From positions 372,001 through 436,000 of the forward strand of contig JADFCQ010000004.1 of assembly GCA_015223225.1 (NCBI GenBank): DNA of 64,000 bases, given 5' to 3'. Position numbers and translations under genes: made by a program. The notes below the pieces were generated by a model, which saw nothing but the letters and a program-made list of their open reading frames with translations, did no database searches and was not told where the DNA came from. The stretch is from Acetobacteraceae bacterium H6797 (lineage in GTDB: Bacteria > Pseudomonadota > Alphaproteobacteria > Acetobacterales > Acetobacteraceae). Positions 37,091 through 46,028 of the stretch are shown piece by piece. The stretch's first letter is position 1. Each line of letters opens with the position of its first letter.

Positions 37091-38125
37091 GTGAAACAGA
37101 TCGCGAAGATCTCGGCACTTTTAATCGGAGTTACAATGATGACCCAGACGGCATTGGCGCAGACGCAGGATCCCTCGGTCGACCCGAATCTTGACCCGAG
37201 GATTCGTGCCTTCCTCTCGGACGCGAACAAGGACAGCAGTCCCTTCTGGGAGCTGCCTCAACCGCAGCCCCAGCAGGCGCTCACCGCGTTGCAGAACAAA
37301 ACGCCCGTGGACATGTCTGGAGTGACCACAACCAGCCGGGAAATCGTCGCGGACGGTAAGAAGGTAAAGATTTATATCATGAAACCGGAGCACGTGACCG
37401 GAAAGCCGGGCGTCGTCTTCTTCATCCACGGTGGTGTGTGGATCATCGGCAACTTTGAGAACCATAAGCGCCTGCTGCGTGACCTCGTCGTTGGCTCCGG
37501 ACAGATCGGCGTGTTCGTCGAATACACACCGCTGCCACAGGCAAAGTTTCCGACTCAGCTCGAGGAGTCCTACGCCGCACTCAAGTGGGTCTCGAAGCAC
37601 GCCGGTGAATTCGGCGCCGATGGCAGCCGCATCGCCGTTGCCGGCAACTCGGTGGGCGGCAACATGGCGGCTGCGATTTCCCTGATGGCGAAGGACCGCA
37701 ATGGGCCAAAGATCAGCTACCAGGTCCTGCTGATACCGGCGACCGATGCTAGCGTCGACACGGCCTCATACAAGGAGTTCGAGAGCGGATTCTTCCTGGC
37801 TAGGGCGTTTATGAAGTACGGCTGGGACCTCTATGCTCCCGACGCGAAGACCCGCGACAATCCGTATGTCTCGCCACTGCGTGCCAGTGACGATCAGCTC
37901 AAAGGCTTGCCGCCGGCGCTCGTAATCACGGCGGAGAACGACCCGCTGCGTGACGAGGGCGAAGCGTATGCACACAAGCTCATGGAGGCCGGCGTTAACG
38001 TCACAGCCGTTCGCTACGACGGAACCATCCATGACTTCGTGGCGCTGAACGCGCTGCGCGACGTGCCCTCTACGGTCTCCGCGCTGAAGCAGATCTCGGA
38101 CGGCATTCGCGATCACCTGAAGTGA
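37091..38125 (+). CDS. Exported alpha/beta hydrolase, HSL (acetyl-esterase) type
   Basis: 344 residues from GTG at 37091, with GGGAGAAC upstream. A signal peptide (MKQIAKISALLIG ... TALAQ) directs it to the periplasm. The hormone-sensitive-lipase oxyanion motif HGG (FFIHGGVWIIG) and the elbow VAGNSVGGNMAAA are present, with Asn in place of the usual Asp before the nucleophile Ser. The acid is in ITAENDPLRDEGEAY and the His in DGTIHDF. It likely hydrolyses small acyl or aryl esters. It ends three bases before a convergent small frame and is followed by a strong hairpin. Last gene of the accessory island. Confidence 0.88.
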   Translation: MKQIAKISALLIGVTMMTQTALAQTQDPSVDPNLDPRIRAFLSDANKDSSPFWELPQPQPQQALTALQNKTPVDMSGVTTTSREIVADGKKVKIYIMKPEHVTGKPGVVFFIHGGVWIIGNFENHKRLLRDLVVGSGQIGVFVEYTPLPQAKFPTQLEESYAALKWVSKHAGEFGADGSRIAVAGNSVGGNMAAAISLMAKDRNGPKISYQVLLIPATDASVDTASYKEFESGFFLARAFMKYGWDLYAPDAKTRDNPYVSPLRASDDQLKGLPPALVITAENDPLRDEGEAYAHKLMEAGVNVTAVRYDGTIHDFVALNALRDVPSTVSALKQISDGIRDHLK

Positions 38126-38127
38126 GC

Positions 38128-38298
38128 CTAGGTGGCTGCGGCGCATGCGTGCCGCAGCCAGTCTGGCCTACGCATGAGGTTGTCGATACGCTCGATACCC
38201 TTCGTTGGCAGGTTCATCGCTGTAGGCCCTTCAAATGTGTCACGTTCAAGGATGGGCGGGAGAGCGAGCGGGCCAAGGTGCTGATCGCCCATATTCAT
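38128..38298 (-). CDS. Possible small gene or gene fragment at the island/prophage junction
   Basis: A 56-residue minus-strand frame beginning MNMGDQHLGPLAL and ending in NLMRRPDWLRHACAAAT. It is in the same frame as the tailspike gene upstream, separated from it by the tailspike stop and about 28 bases. The composition looks protein-like, but there is no clear ribosome site and no family match. It could be a small phage gene, or the 3' end of a host gene cut by prophage insertion. Confidence 0.3.
   Translation of the reverse strand: MNMGDQHLGPLALPPILERDTFEGPTAMNLPTKGIERIDNLMRRPDWLRHACAAAT
38133..38160. terminator. Strong hairpin at the prophage/island junction
   Basis: Ten-base perfect stem TGGCTGCGGC (38133-38142) and GCCGCAGCCA (38151-38160) with an 8-base loop. 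It begins 8 bases after the esterase stop on the plus strand and overlaps the end of the convergent small frame, so it could stop transcripts from both sides. There is no T-run, as is common in high-GC genomes. Confidence 0.6.
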
Positions 38299-38325
38299 GC
38301 GCCGGCTGATGGACCGTAAGGGCCG

Positions 38326-40155
38326 CTACGGCACCCGCCGTTTCATCACCTGTACGGAGAGCGTGGCCGGGCTGAGATCGAAGGTAGCGGAGGGGGAGAT
38401 GTTGCGCGCCATCACCCGGACCGTGTTGGTGGTCCAGGCCGCGGCGTCGAGCTCGATGAAGCGGGTCGAGGAGGCCAGGGCCGCGTCGGCGAGGTCGCCC
38501 TGCCGGCAGCCGGTGACCGTCGCGTCGAGCAGGCTGGTGGCGCCCGGGGCCAGGTTGGGCAGGTCCCAGGCGACCTCGGCGGCGAACTCCCGCTGGCCCA
38601 CCGGCAGGGTGGGCGTGCCGCAAAGCAGCGCCGGGGCGTGCTCCGGCAGGCCGTAGAGGCGCAATGCCTCGAGCTCGATCTGCCCGTCGAAGCCGACGAT
38701 GCCGATCTGGGCATAGGCAACTGCCTCCGCCAGCCGCACCGTCATGCGGCGGTTCAGCGAGGCGTCGGCCATCACCGCGCCGCCGGTCCAGGCCTTGGAG
38801 GGGATGTTCCACTGCATGGTGGTCAGCGAGGCCAGGACGTCACCGGCGATGTTCTCTCGGATGGCCATGCCGCCATCGAAGCAGCGCACGAACAGCCGCC
38901 CGCCATCGGCGCCGCCGACCAGCCAATGCGCCAGGGCGAACTCCTTGGCCGAGCGGGTGTCCACCACGAAGGCGAAGCCCTTCTGCGCATCCAGCAGCAG
39001 CCCGCGGGAGGTGGCGGTGATGCCGTCGAGGCCGTTGAAGGACAGCCCGGCCAAGGTCGTGGCAGAGGTGGTCGAGGTGGCGACCGCGGCCAGCCCCTCC
39101 ACCCCGACCTCGGTGGCGCTGTGCCGGAAGGCGGCGGCGCGCAGGTTCGGCACCGCCCCGAGCAGCCGCAAGTGGCGTGAGGCCGGGGCGCGGTGGCGGT
39201 TGAGGACGGCGTTGCCGCAGCGGGTGGCGGTCGCGGTGTAGTCGATCCCGACCTGATAGGTGTTCGCCCAAGCCACCTCGTACTCGCAGTCCTGCGCCGC
39301 CCCGGTGTGGCGGGCGACGATGGGCGAGCAGGCCTCCATGCGCAGCGCCCGGCCGATAATGGCCGAGCCGTTGGTCTCGTTCAGGAAGGGGATGGCGACG
39401 TTCGGGTCGAGCTGGCGCAGCTCGAAGTTGGGCGCATCGAAGACGTGCCGGTTGTGGTTGGTGTAGGCCCCCGGCTCGGCCGAGAGGCGGATCCCGAAGC
39501 GATCCAGGCCAGGGTTGATGCCGGTCGCCACCGCGAAGTGCCCGCCGTAGTAGCGGACCGAGGTGTTCCAGGCGGTGGCCGTCGCGCAGCGGATGTCGAG
39601 GCCGATGCGGTTGTTCAGGAAGCGGTGCAGGTAGAGCGTGCTGTCCTCGAAGCCGCGGCCGTCCCCGAGGGTGCGCAGGCCGATGGTGAAGCCCTGCACC
39701 AGGCGGACATCGAGCACGCTGGCGTCCAGATTGCGGGCCAAAATGCCGATATCGGCCTCGCTGCCCCAGTCGGACTGGGTCTGCCGCACCACCTGCAGGT
39801 TGGCATAGAGCTTCTCGCCGTTGCGGGTGGTGCCGCCGTCGCCGAGGGTCAGCACCGTTGCAGGTGCGGTGCCGGTGTAGCGGAGCACCCCACGCATGAT
39901 CAGGCCGCGGGCACCGCCGCCGAGCACCACGCCCGCGGAGACGTTCCAGGTGCCGGGCGGGATCACCGCCAGCTTGCCGTCCGCGGCCGCACGGTCGAAG
40001 GCGGCCTGGATAGCCGCGCGGTCGTCCGCCACCCCGTCCCCGAGGCCGCCGAAGTCGGCGGGCAGCACCGCCTCGCGGTCGCGCAGGTACTTGGCGAAGT
40101 CGGTCTTGTTGAGGTTGGCGTTGAGGACCAGCAGGTCGTCGATGCGGGCGGGCAT
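38326..40155 (-). CDS. Phage tailspike-like protein with pectate-lyase type beta-helix
   Basis: 609 residues. After a short N-terminal attachment region comes the signature ADFGGLGDGVADDRAAIQAAF (about 33-53), which starts the right-handed beta-helix of pectate-lyase superfamily tailspikes, followed by repetitive beta-strand sequence. The C-terminal 200 residues are a separate beta-rich part. It probably binds or cuts cell-surface polysaccharide during adsorption. Last structural gene of the late operon, 12 bases after the tail-tip gene. Confidence 0.82.
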   Translation of the reverse strand: MPARIDDLLVLNANLNKTDFAKYLRDREAVLPADFGGLGDGVADDRAAIQAAFDRAAADGKLAVIPPGTWNVSAGVVLGGGARGLIMRGVLRYTGTAPATVLTLGDGGTTRNGEKLYANLQVVRQTQSDWGSEADIGILARNLDASVLDVRLVQGFTIGLRTLGDGRGFEDSTLYLHRFLNNRIGLDIRCATATAWNTSVRYYGGHFAVATGINPGLDRFGIRLSAEPGAYTNHNRHVFDAPNFELRQLDPNVAIPFLNETNGSAIIGRALRMEACSPIVARHTGAAQDCEYEVAWANTYQVGIDYTATATRCGNAVLNRHRAPASRHLRLLGAVPNLRAAAFRHSATEVGVEGLAAVATSTTSATTLAGLSFNGLDGITATSRGLLLDAQKGFAFVVDTRSAKEFALAHWLVGGADGGRLFVRCFDGGMAIRENIAGDVLASLTTMQWNIPSKAWTGGAVMADASLNRRMTVRLAEAVAYAQIGIVGFDGQIELEALRLYGLPEHAPALLCGTPTLPVGQREFAAEVAWDLPNLAPGATSLLDATVTGCRQGDLADAALASSTRFIELDAAAWTTNTVRVMARNISPSATFDLSPATLSVQVMKRRVP

Positions 40156-40167
40156 GGCGCCTCCGGA

Positions 40168-42162
40168 TCAGAGGGCGGTGGCGGAGACGGGCCCGGCCAG
40201 GGCTGAGACGTTCCCCTCGGCCGAAACGGCGCGCAGCCAATACCAGCGGGTCTGCCCGGCACTGAGGCCGGTGCGGTCGAAGAACAGGCTGGTCGGCTCG
40301 GCGGCGAGCTTGCTGGCCGCGGCCAGGCTGTTCGAGGGCGCTTCGAACACTTGCAGCCGCACTGCGTCGGCCGGGAAGCCACCCGAGAGCCGGATCCCGC
40401 CCGCAATGCCGGTGGCCGTGGGCGCTGAGACGGCGGCCGGGACCAGGGCCTCGCGCCAACCCGAGACGGCGCCGCTGCGGGCCACAGCGCGGGCCCGGAA
40501 GGCGGTCGGCTCGGCGGCCGGAATTACGGCTGCGGTCGCGCCCAGCCCCGCCCCGTAGCCCTGCCAAGCGGCGACCGAGGCCGGCAGGAACTCGACCTCG
40601 TAGCCGGCGAGGTGCGCGCTCGGGACCGCCGCCCAGGACACCGCCAGGGCGGCGAAGCTGGGGCTGGTCGGGGTGCTGACCGCGATGCTGGCCGGGGCGG
40701 CGATCACGCCCGGGTTGGGCAGCACCACCGAGGGGCTCTCGCCGGTGGCGCGCTCGTCTACCGCCGGGTCCCAGTCCCAGACCGCTGGGTCCTCCTCGGC
40801 CAGGGTCAGGTTCACTCCGCCGTCCGGCGACAGCGACCAGCCGGTCACCCGCGCCGGGAAGGGCACCAGGCGATCGAGGGCGACCATGGCCCCCTCCCAG
40901 GGGCGCAGCCGCAGGGCAGAGAGGTTGGCCGGGAAGGCGACCTCGCGCTGGCGGCGATTGCGCTCCAGCTCGGCCTTCATGATCCGCTGCACCGTGCTGA
41001 CCGAGGTGGTGAGCGGGAACTCCATGTCGCGGTAGATCGCCTCGCCCCCGTCCTCGGCGACGTAGTTGCTCGCCAAGAGCGGCGGCGCGTCCGTTGGCTG
41101 CCAGTTGGCGGCCGGCTCGACATAGACCGCGCGCACCCCGTTGAAGAGGTCGCGCCGCGGCCGGCTGCCCTGGATGGTCACGTCGCCGCGCAGGTCGTCG
41201 CTGGTCAGCGTCGCCGCCGGCAGGGCCGGCGCCCCGGCATGGACGAAGAAGCGCCCGCCCGAGACCACCAGGGCGCCGGCCATGGCGGAGACCAGCTTGC
41301 GGGTGATGGCGATCTTGCCCTCGCCGAGCGAGACGCGGCCGTTGCAGGTGTAGCGCCGCTCGTAGACGCCGCGCCGGGTGCCGACGAGTTCGTCGCAGAC
41401 GTTCGCCGCGGCGATCAGGGCCGGAATGTCGATGTCGGCCCAAGAGGCCCGCCAGCCAAAGGGCGCGGTCAGGTACCAGGCGAGGCAGAGCGCCGGATTG
41501 TCGGACCAGCCAGTGATGCCGGTGCGCGGATCGAGGATGGTATCCGCCCCCTCCACCATGGCCGCGATGTTGGGCGGGCCGGAGGGGAAGGCCTCGGCGG
41601 TGAGCTTCAGCCGGATCGCGATGTAGGCCCGGCCGCGGCCGCGGTGCGCGGCCGTCCACTGGCCGCCGGTCTCCGCCACCAGGTTGGCGTCGGCCGCCTG
41701 GTCGGGGGCGCCGAGGTGGCGGTCGACCCGCACCAGGCCGGCATACTTCGCGTCCGTCTCGACGGCATCGCCGAGGAAGACCTCACCGATGGCCCGCACC
41801 TGGTGCGCGGCCAGCACCACCACGGCGTAGAAGTACCCGTCCTCGCGGCCGGTATCGTCGGGGGCCGAGTGCAGGAAGACGATCGGCCCCGAGACCTTGC
41901 AGCGGCCGAAGACGATCTGGTGCTCCGTGATGGGCTGGCGGAATGACTGGGTGCGGCCGGCGCCGGGCGCGCTCGGGTCGAAGCCGGGCGCGGCCGGGAC
42001 GGACGGGGCGCTCGGCCTCTTGGCGGGGAAGATGGCCTGGCCCGCCGCGGTGACGACCAGGGCGGCGCCGGCGCCGACGAGCGCGCCGAGGACGCCACCG
42101 CCGACCGCGGCCGAGGCGACGCCGGAGGCCACGACGGCGATCAGTGGGACGGCGGCAGGCAT
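40168..42162 (-). CDS. Phage tail tip / host-specificity protein (J-like)
   Basis: 664 residues. The N-terminus is hydrophobic (about 5-45) and followed by SFRQPITEHQIVFGRCKVSGPIVFLH, which is the usual opening of J-like and GTA host-specificity proteins. A central part (WSDNPALCLAWYL, YTCNGRVSLGEGKIAITRKLVSAM) matches the baseplate-hub fold. The C-terminal third holds fibronectin-like repeats (AVSWAAVPSAHLAGYEVEF). It forms the tail tip that contacts the receptor. Confidence 0.86.
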   Translation of the reverse strand: MPAAVPLIAVVASGVASAAVGGGVLGALVGAGAALVVTAAGQAIFPAKRPSAPSVPAAPGFDPSAPGAGRTQSFRQPITEHQIVFGRCKVSGPIVFLHSAPDDTGREDGYFYAVVVLAAHQVRAIGEVFLGDAVETDAKYAGLVRVDRHLGAPDQAADANLVAETGGQWTAAHRGRGRAYIAIRLKLTAEAFPSGPPNIAAMVEGADTILDPRTGITGWSDNPALCLAWYLTAPFGWRASWADIDIPALIAAANVCDELVGTRRGVYERRYTCNGRVSLGEGKIAITRKLVSAMAGALVVSGGRFFVHAGAPALPAATLTSDDLRGDVTIQGSRPRRDLFNGVRAVYVEPAANWQPTDAPPLLASNYVAEDGGEAIYRDMEFPLTTSVSTVQRIMKAELERNRRQREVAFPANLSALRLRPWEGAMVALDRLVPFPARVTGWSLSPDGGVNLTLAEEDPAVWDWDPAVDERATGESPSVVLPNPGVIAAPASIAVSTPTSPSFAALAVSWAAVPSAHLAGYEVEFLPASVAAWQGYGAGLGATAAVIPAAEPTAFRARAVARSGAVSGWREALVPAAVSAPTATGIAGGIRLSGGFPADAVRLQVFEAPSNSLAAASKLAAEPTSLFFDRTGLSAGQTRWYWLRAVSAEGNVSALAGPVSATAL

Positions 42163-42241
42163 GAGGACACCTCACGGCATCGCGGCGGGACGGGGGCGCG
42201 GAGGACGCGGGCGGACCAGCCGCGCTGCCGCGAGGGCTCCG

Positions 42242-42595
42242 TCAGCCGAGCCTCCAAGCGGTGGTGCAGGCGGTGAGCGGCTGGCGCAGCAGGCCGCGGG
42301 GGCCAACGAAGGCAGCCCGGCCGCCGTCCACCGCCACGCCGAGGCGGGGCGGGTCGCCCGCGAGCACGACATCGCCAGGCCGGGCGAAGGCGGGCGGGAG
42401 GCGCGGGAAGCCGACGCTGTCGGCCGTGGCCTCGAGGTCGGGCAGGATGCGGAGCCGCGGCCTGGTGCCGGTGACCGCCTCCAAGGCGGCCAAGGCGAAG
42501 CGTCCGCAGTTCCAGCGCCGCGCATCGAATGGACGCGCCTCGGCCGCCGCCAGCAGGGCTGCCAGCCGGCCAGGCCAGTCAGGGCGACGCCTCAC
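42242..42595 (-). CDS. DUF6950 / NlpC-P60-like tail protein
   Basis: 117 residues. The RRWNCGRFALAALEAVTG segment places a Cys at the head of a helix, as in NlpC/P60 papain-like folds, and FARPGDVVLAG lies where the second catalytic strand would be. A His in the usual NlpC position is not obvious, so activity is uncertain. In related phages a small cysteine peptidase sits just before the tail-tip gene, as here. The start overlaps the stop of the upstream gene in ATGA. Confidence 0.65.
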   Translation of the reverse strand: MRRRPDWPGRLAALLAAAEARPFDARRWNCGRFALAALEAVTGTRPRLRILPDLEATADSVGFPRLPPAFARPGDVVLAGDPPRLGVAVDGGRAAFVGPRGLLRQPLTACTTAWRLG

Positions 42596-43167
42596 CGCGC
42601 CGGCAGCCGGATCTCGGCCTCCTGCAGGGCGGGGACGAACTCGAAGAAGCGGTCGCCCGGGTATTCGGCCTGCTGGTCGGCGTCGGTGTAGCGGCGCACC
42701 TCGGCGCGCTCGAGGTCCACGAGCCGGCTCTCGCAGGTGAGCGCGACGCGCGGCTCGGCCCCGTCCACCACCTCCATGGTGTCCATCAGCCCGGCCCAGA
42801 GCGGGAACGGGTCGGCGACGAAGGTGCCCTGCTCGTCGAGCAATGCACCCCAGAGCCGGGCCGGACGGAGGCGGAAGCTGCGCTCCGCGAGGGCGATGTC
42901 GACCACCTCCTGCGGCACCGGCGAGAGCGCCAGGGTCAGGCGCACGGCACGGATCTCGACCGTCTCCTCCACCTCAGAGATGGCGCCGATCGAGCCCACC
43001 CCTTCGAAGACCATGCCGGCCCAGTGCAGCGGGCCGAGCCCGGTCCAGGCGCGGAAGGGGCCGGAGGCGAAGTCGAGCTCGACCAGCACCACCGGCGCGG
43101 CGGTTCTGGCGGTGGCGGCCGCGGCCGTCTGCGGGTGCAGGCGCGGCGTGGCGGTGATGCCGTCCAT
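42592..43167 (-). CDS. Phage tail protein, DUF2163-like position
   Basis: 191 residues, beta-rich. The end RRYTDADQQAEYPGDRFFEFV is typical of small tail-tip proteins found between the tape measure and the tail-tip hub in siphophages. The start ATG overlaps the preceding stop in TGATG. The order (two beta-rich tail proteins, small peptidase, hub) is that of gp12-gp15 in gene transfer agents and related phages, so a distal tail or hub role is inferred. Confidence 0.7.
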   Translation of the reverse strand: MDGITATPRLHPQTAAAATARTAAPVVLVELDFASGPFRAWTGLGPLHWAGMVFEGVGSIGAISEVEETVEIRAVRLTLALSPVPQEVVDIALAERSFRLRPARLWGALLDEQGTFVADPFPLWAGLMDTMEVVDGAEPRVALTCESRLVDLERAEVRRYTDADQQAEYPGDRFFEFVPALQEAEIRLPAR

Positions 43168-43853
43168 CACAGGACTTCCTCCAGGCGGATCGTGATCGCG
43201 GTGAAGCGGCCGGGCCGGGTCGGGTTGGCCGCCTCGTCGTCGGAGACCAGCCGCATGGCGACGGTGGGCCGGCTGAGGACCAGCGGCTCGGCTAGGGCGG
43301 CCGCGGTGCGCAGCGGCGGGGCGATCGGGATGGTGGCGGTGCCGGCGCCGGAGGCGGTCACCGCCTCGGTCGCCATGTAGAGCCGGCCGCCGAGGCCGAG
43401 GTAGTCGCCCGCCCCGAGCGCGACCGCGCCGGGCCACCAGCCCGCGGTCTGGATCGACAGCGCCCCGCGCGGCGCCCCGGCCGCCAGCGCCGGCGTGCCG
43501 GATCCGACCACCAGCCCGGTGTCGTCGGTGAACAGCGTGGCGTCCGAGAATGAATAGGGTCCCGAGGGGACCTGGCCCTGGCTGCGCGGATCGCCGGTGC
43601 GGTACTCGCGCCGCCAGTCCCAGATCCGCACCGTGTTCAGCGAGCCGGCCAGCGCCGCCAGCAGGCCCTCCAGCAGCCCGGCGCGGGTCGGGCTCAGCGG
43701 GTCGAAGCTCGCCTCCGCCACCCAGCGTGCCCCTTCCCTGCGCATCACCTGCGTCGCACGGGTGACCGGCGAGACGAAGCGGGTGGTGTTGTGCTGCAGG
43801 TAGAAGGTCAGGCGCGTCGGGCGCAGCGCCTCCGGCCAGGCGTACTCGACCAT
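43167..43853 (-). CDS. Phage distal tail protein
   Basis: 228 residues from ATG at 43853 (MVEYAWPEALRPTRLTFYLQ). Beta-rich, with FVSPVTRATQVMRREGARWVAEASFDPLSP, a phrase seen in distal-tail proteins that follow the tape measure gene. The frame extends further upstream into the tape measure gene, but that part is only Arg/Gly-rich shadow. It probably caps the tube below the tape measure. Confidence 0.65.
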   Translation of the reverse strand: MVEYAWPEALRPTRLTFYLQHNTTRFVSPVTRATQVMRREGARWVAEASFDPLSPTRAGLLEGLLAALAGSLNTVRIWDWRREYRTGDPRSQGQVPSGPYSFSDATLFTDDTGLVVGSGTPALAAGAPRGALSIQTAGWWPGAVALGAGDYLGLGGRLYMATEAVTASGAGTATIPIAPPLRTAAALAEPLVLSRPTVAMRLVSDDEAANPTRPGRFTAITIRLEEVL

Positions 43854-43858
43854 CGCCG

Positions 43859-46027
43859 CTACCCCCGCACCGTCTCGTAGGCCGACCCGCCGCGGCGGAT
43901 CGCGTCCAGCGTCATGGCCGAGGCCTGCCGGGCGATCTGCCCGGCCAGCAGCCGCAGCCGGGCCTCGACGCCGGCGTCCGCCCCGCGCGCGTCGATGTTG
44001 ATGGTCTGGTGCACCACCGGGCCACCCGGCGCCGTGCCGTTCGGCAGCACCGTCCCGCTCTGGCGTGGCACGAACCACTCGGGCCCGCGCTCGCCGACGA
44101 CGTAGGGCTGCCCCGCCGTGACCGGCCCGCCCTCGGCGCGGAACAGCCCGCCGAGCCAGGAGCCGATGCCGCTGAACATGCTGTCGAATGAGAAACCCGA
44201 CAGCGCCGAGGACACCGCGTTGCCGAGCGGCTCGGTGATGGTGCGGCGGGCGATCACGCGGGCGATGTCCTGCAGCAGGCCCTGCATGACCTTTGACAGC
44301 TTCTCGCCGCGCACGATCGCGTCCTCGAAGGCGCTGCTGAAGGTCAGGCCGAGCTCGCGCACCGTGTCGCTGGTGCGCTCCGCGGCCGCCTCGACCCGAT
44401 TCTCCGCGCGCTCCAGCTCCTCCAGCGCGCGCTCCGCCTCGCGCTGCACCGTCGCGTCCGGGACCGGTCGGCCGGCGCGTTCGGCGCGCTGCACCAGATC
44501 GGACAGCCGCTCCATCCGCCTCTGGTAACGCTCGTAGGCGGTCTCGTTGGCCTGGATCAGCCGCTCGCGCTCGCGGAGGATCTCGTTGACCTCCCGCTCG
44601 GCCTCGCGCGCCTCGCGCGCGCCCTCGTTGCTGGCACGCCGGACCGCGGCCACGCGGGGCTCAAGCCGGCGCAGCGCCTCGTCGCGCTCCTGCAGGGCCA
44701 GCGTCTCGAGGCGGGTGCGCTCGGCGGCGGTGACCGCGCCGGCCGCCTCGGCCTCGCGCAGTCGGCGGACGCGCTCCTCGTACTCGCGGGTGATCCGGAA
44801 GCGGTCGTCGAGGTCGCGGGTGAGCTCCTGGACCTCCTGCGTTGCGCGGCGACGGCGGCCGTCGGCCGCGGCCTGACCGGCGCGCTCCTGCTCCTCCAGG
44901 CGCCGGTTGAGGGAGTCCCGCTCGGCGGTGTCGATCTCGGCGAGGGTGGCGAAGTAGTCGCGGCGCAGCTCCTCCAGCCGCGCCCGGCTGTCGACGCCGG
45001 CCTGCCGCTCGGCGGCGCCGACCAGTCCGGGGCGGATGCTGCCGCGGCGCACCGGGGCGCGCAGGCTGTCGCGGCCGTCCTGCTCGCTCTCCAGCCGGCC
45101 GATCTGCGCCGAGAGCGCCTCGGCCTGGCGGCGCAGGCTCGCGAGGCGCTCCTCCTCGCTGCGCAGGCCGGCGCCCTGGCGGACGCCGTCCACCGCGCGC
45201 GCCGCGGCCGAGAGCGCCCGGGCCAGGGCGTTGGAGAGGCCGATGGCGCGGTCCAGCTGGCCGAGGAAGTTCTCGGTCGCCGCGGTCAGCTGCCCGAAGG
45301 CGCGTCCGAGCGAGAGCGGCGCCTTGTCGAGCTCGGCGCCGAGACGCTCGGTGGCGCGCAGCAGCGCCGGGAAGACCCGCTCGGCGGTGAGCCGGCCCTC
45401 CGAGCCCATCTGTCGGAGCTGGCCGATGGAGACGCCGAGCTCGCGCGCCAGACCCTCGGCCAGCAGCGGCATGGCCTCGAGGATGGAGCGGAGCTCGTCG
45501 CCCTGCAGCACGCCCGAGGCCAGCGCCTGGGCGAGCTGGAGGGTGGCCGAGGAGATCTCCTGCGTGGAGGCGCCGGAGACGATGGCGACGCGCTGCAGGC
45601 CGCCGACGAGGCGCACCACCTGGTCGGAGGTGGCGCCGATCTCGCGCGCGGCGATCGAGAAGCGCTGGAAGGCGTCGACGCTCTCGGAGACCGCGACGCC
45701 GGTCGAGAGCGCGTTGCGATACAGCGCCTCGTAGACCGCACTCGCGCGCTCGACAGAGCCGGTGGCGTTCTGCAGGCGCGACAGGCCCTGGGTGAGCGCG
45801 TCGCCGGCCTGGACCAGGGCGCGGGCCGCGGCGGCCACGCCGGCCACCTGCAGGCCGCGGACGGCCAGGTCGAGCAGCTCGAGCGAGCGGGAGGCGCGCT
45901 CGGCGCCGCCCTTGATCCGGTCGAGGGAGCGCTGGCCGGTCTCGCCGACCTCGCGCAGCCCGGCTTTGACCCGGGCGGCATCGTCCAGCGAGAGGCGGAC
46001 CGAAACGCGGCGGGTGGCGTCGGCCAT
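43859..46027 (-). CDS. Tail tape measure protein
   Basis: 722 residues. The N-terminal tape-measure domain (about 60-260) has the classic pattern VAVSESVDAFQRFSIAAREIGATSDQ and SGASTQEISSATLQLAQALASGVLQGDELRSILEAMP. A long charged coiled coil follows (about 280-590), then a Gly-rich C-terminus. The protein sets the tail length; at about 1.5 angstrom per residue this suggests a tail near 100 nm. It lies directly after the frameshifted tail chaperone, the normal place in siphophages. Confidence 0.92.
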   Translation of the reverse strand: MADATRRVSVRLSLDDAARVKAGLREVGETGQRSLDRIKGGAERASRSLELLDLAVRGLQVAGVAAAARALVQAGDALTQGLSRLQNATGSVERASAVYEALYRNALSTGVAVSESVDAFQRFSIAAREIGATSDQVVRLVGGLQRVAIVSGASTQEISSATLQLAQALASGVLQGDELRSILEAMPLLAEGLARELGVSIGQLRQMGSEGRLTAERVFPALLRATERLGAELDKAPLSLGRAFGQLTAATENFLGQLDRAIGLSNALARALSAAARAVDGVRQGAGLRSEEERLASLRRQAEALSAQIGRLESEQDGRDSLRAPVRRGSIRPGLVGAAERQAGVDSRARLEELRRDYFATLAEIDTAERDSLNRRLEEQERAGQAAADGRRRRATQEVQELTRDLDDRFRITREYEERVRRLREAEAAGAVTAAERTRLETLALQERDEALRRLEPRVAAVRRASNEGAREAREAEREVNEILRERERLIQANETAYERYQRRMERLSDLVQRAERAGRPVPDATVQREAERALEELERAENRVEAAAERTSDTVRELGLTFSSAFEDAIVRGEKLSKVMQGLLQDIARVIARRTITEPLGNAVSSALSGFSFDSMFSGIGSWLGGLFRAEGGPVTAGQPYVVGERGPEWFVPRQSGTVLPNGTAPGGPVVHQTINIDARGADAGVEARLRLLAGQIARQASAMTLDAIRRGGSAYETVRG

Positions 46028-46028
46028 C

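Noticed and set aside
38840..41659. 939-codon minus-strand frame overlapping the tailspike and tail-tip genes
   Set aside because: Arg/Gly/Ala-rich shadow in another frame of two recognised genes.
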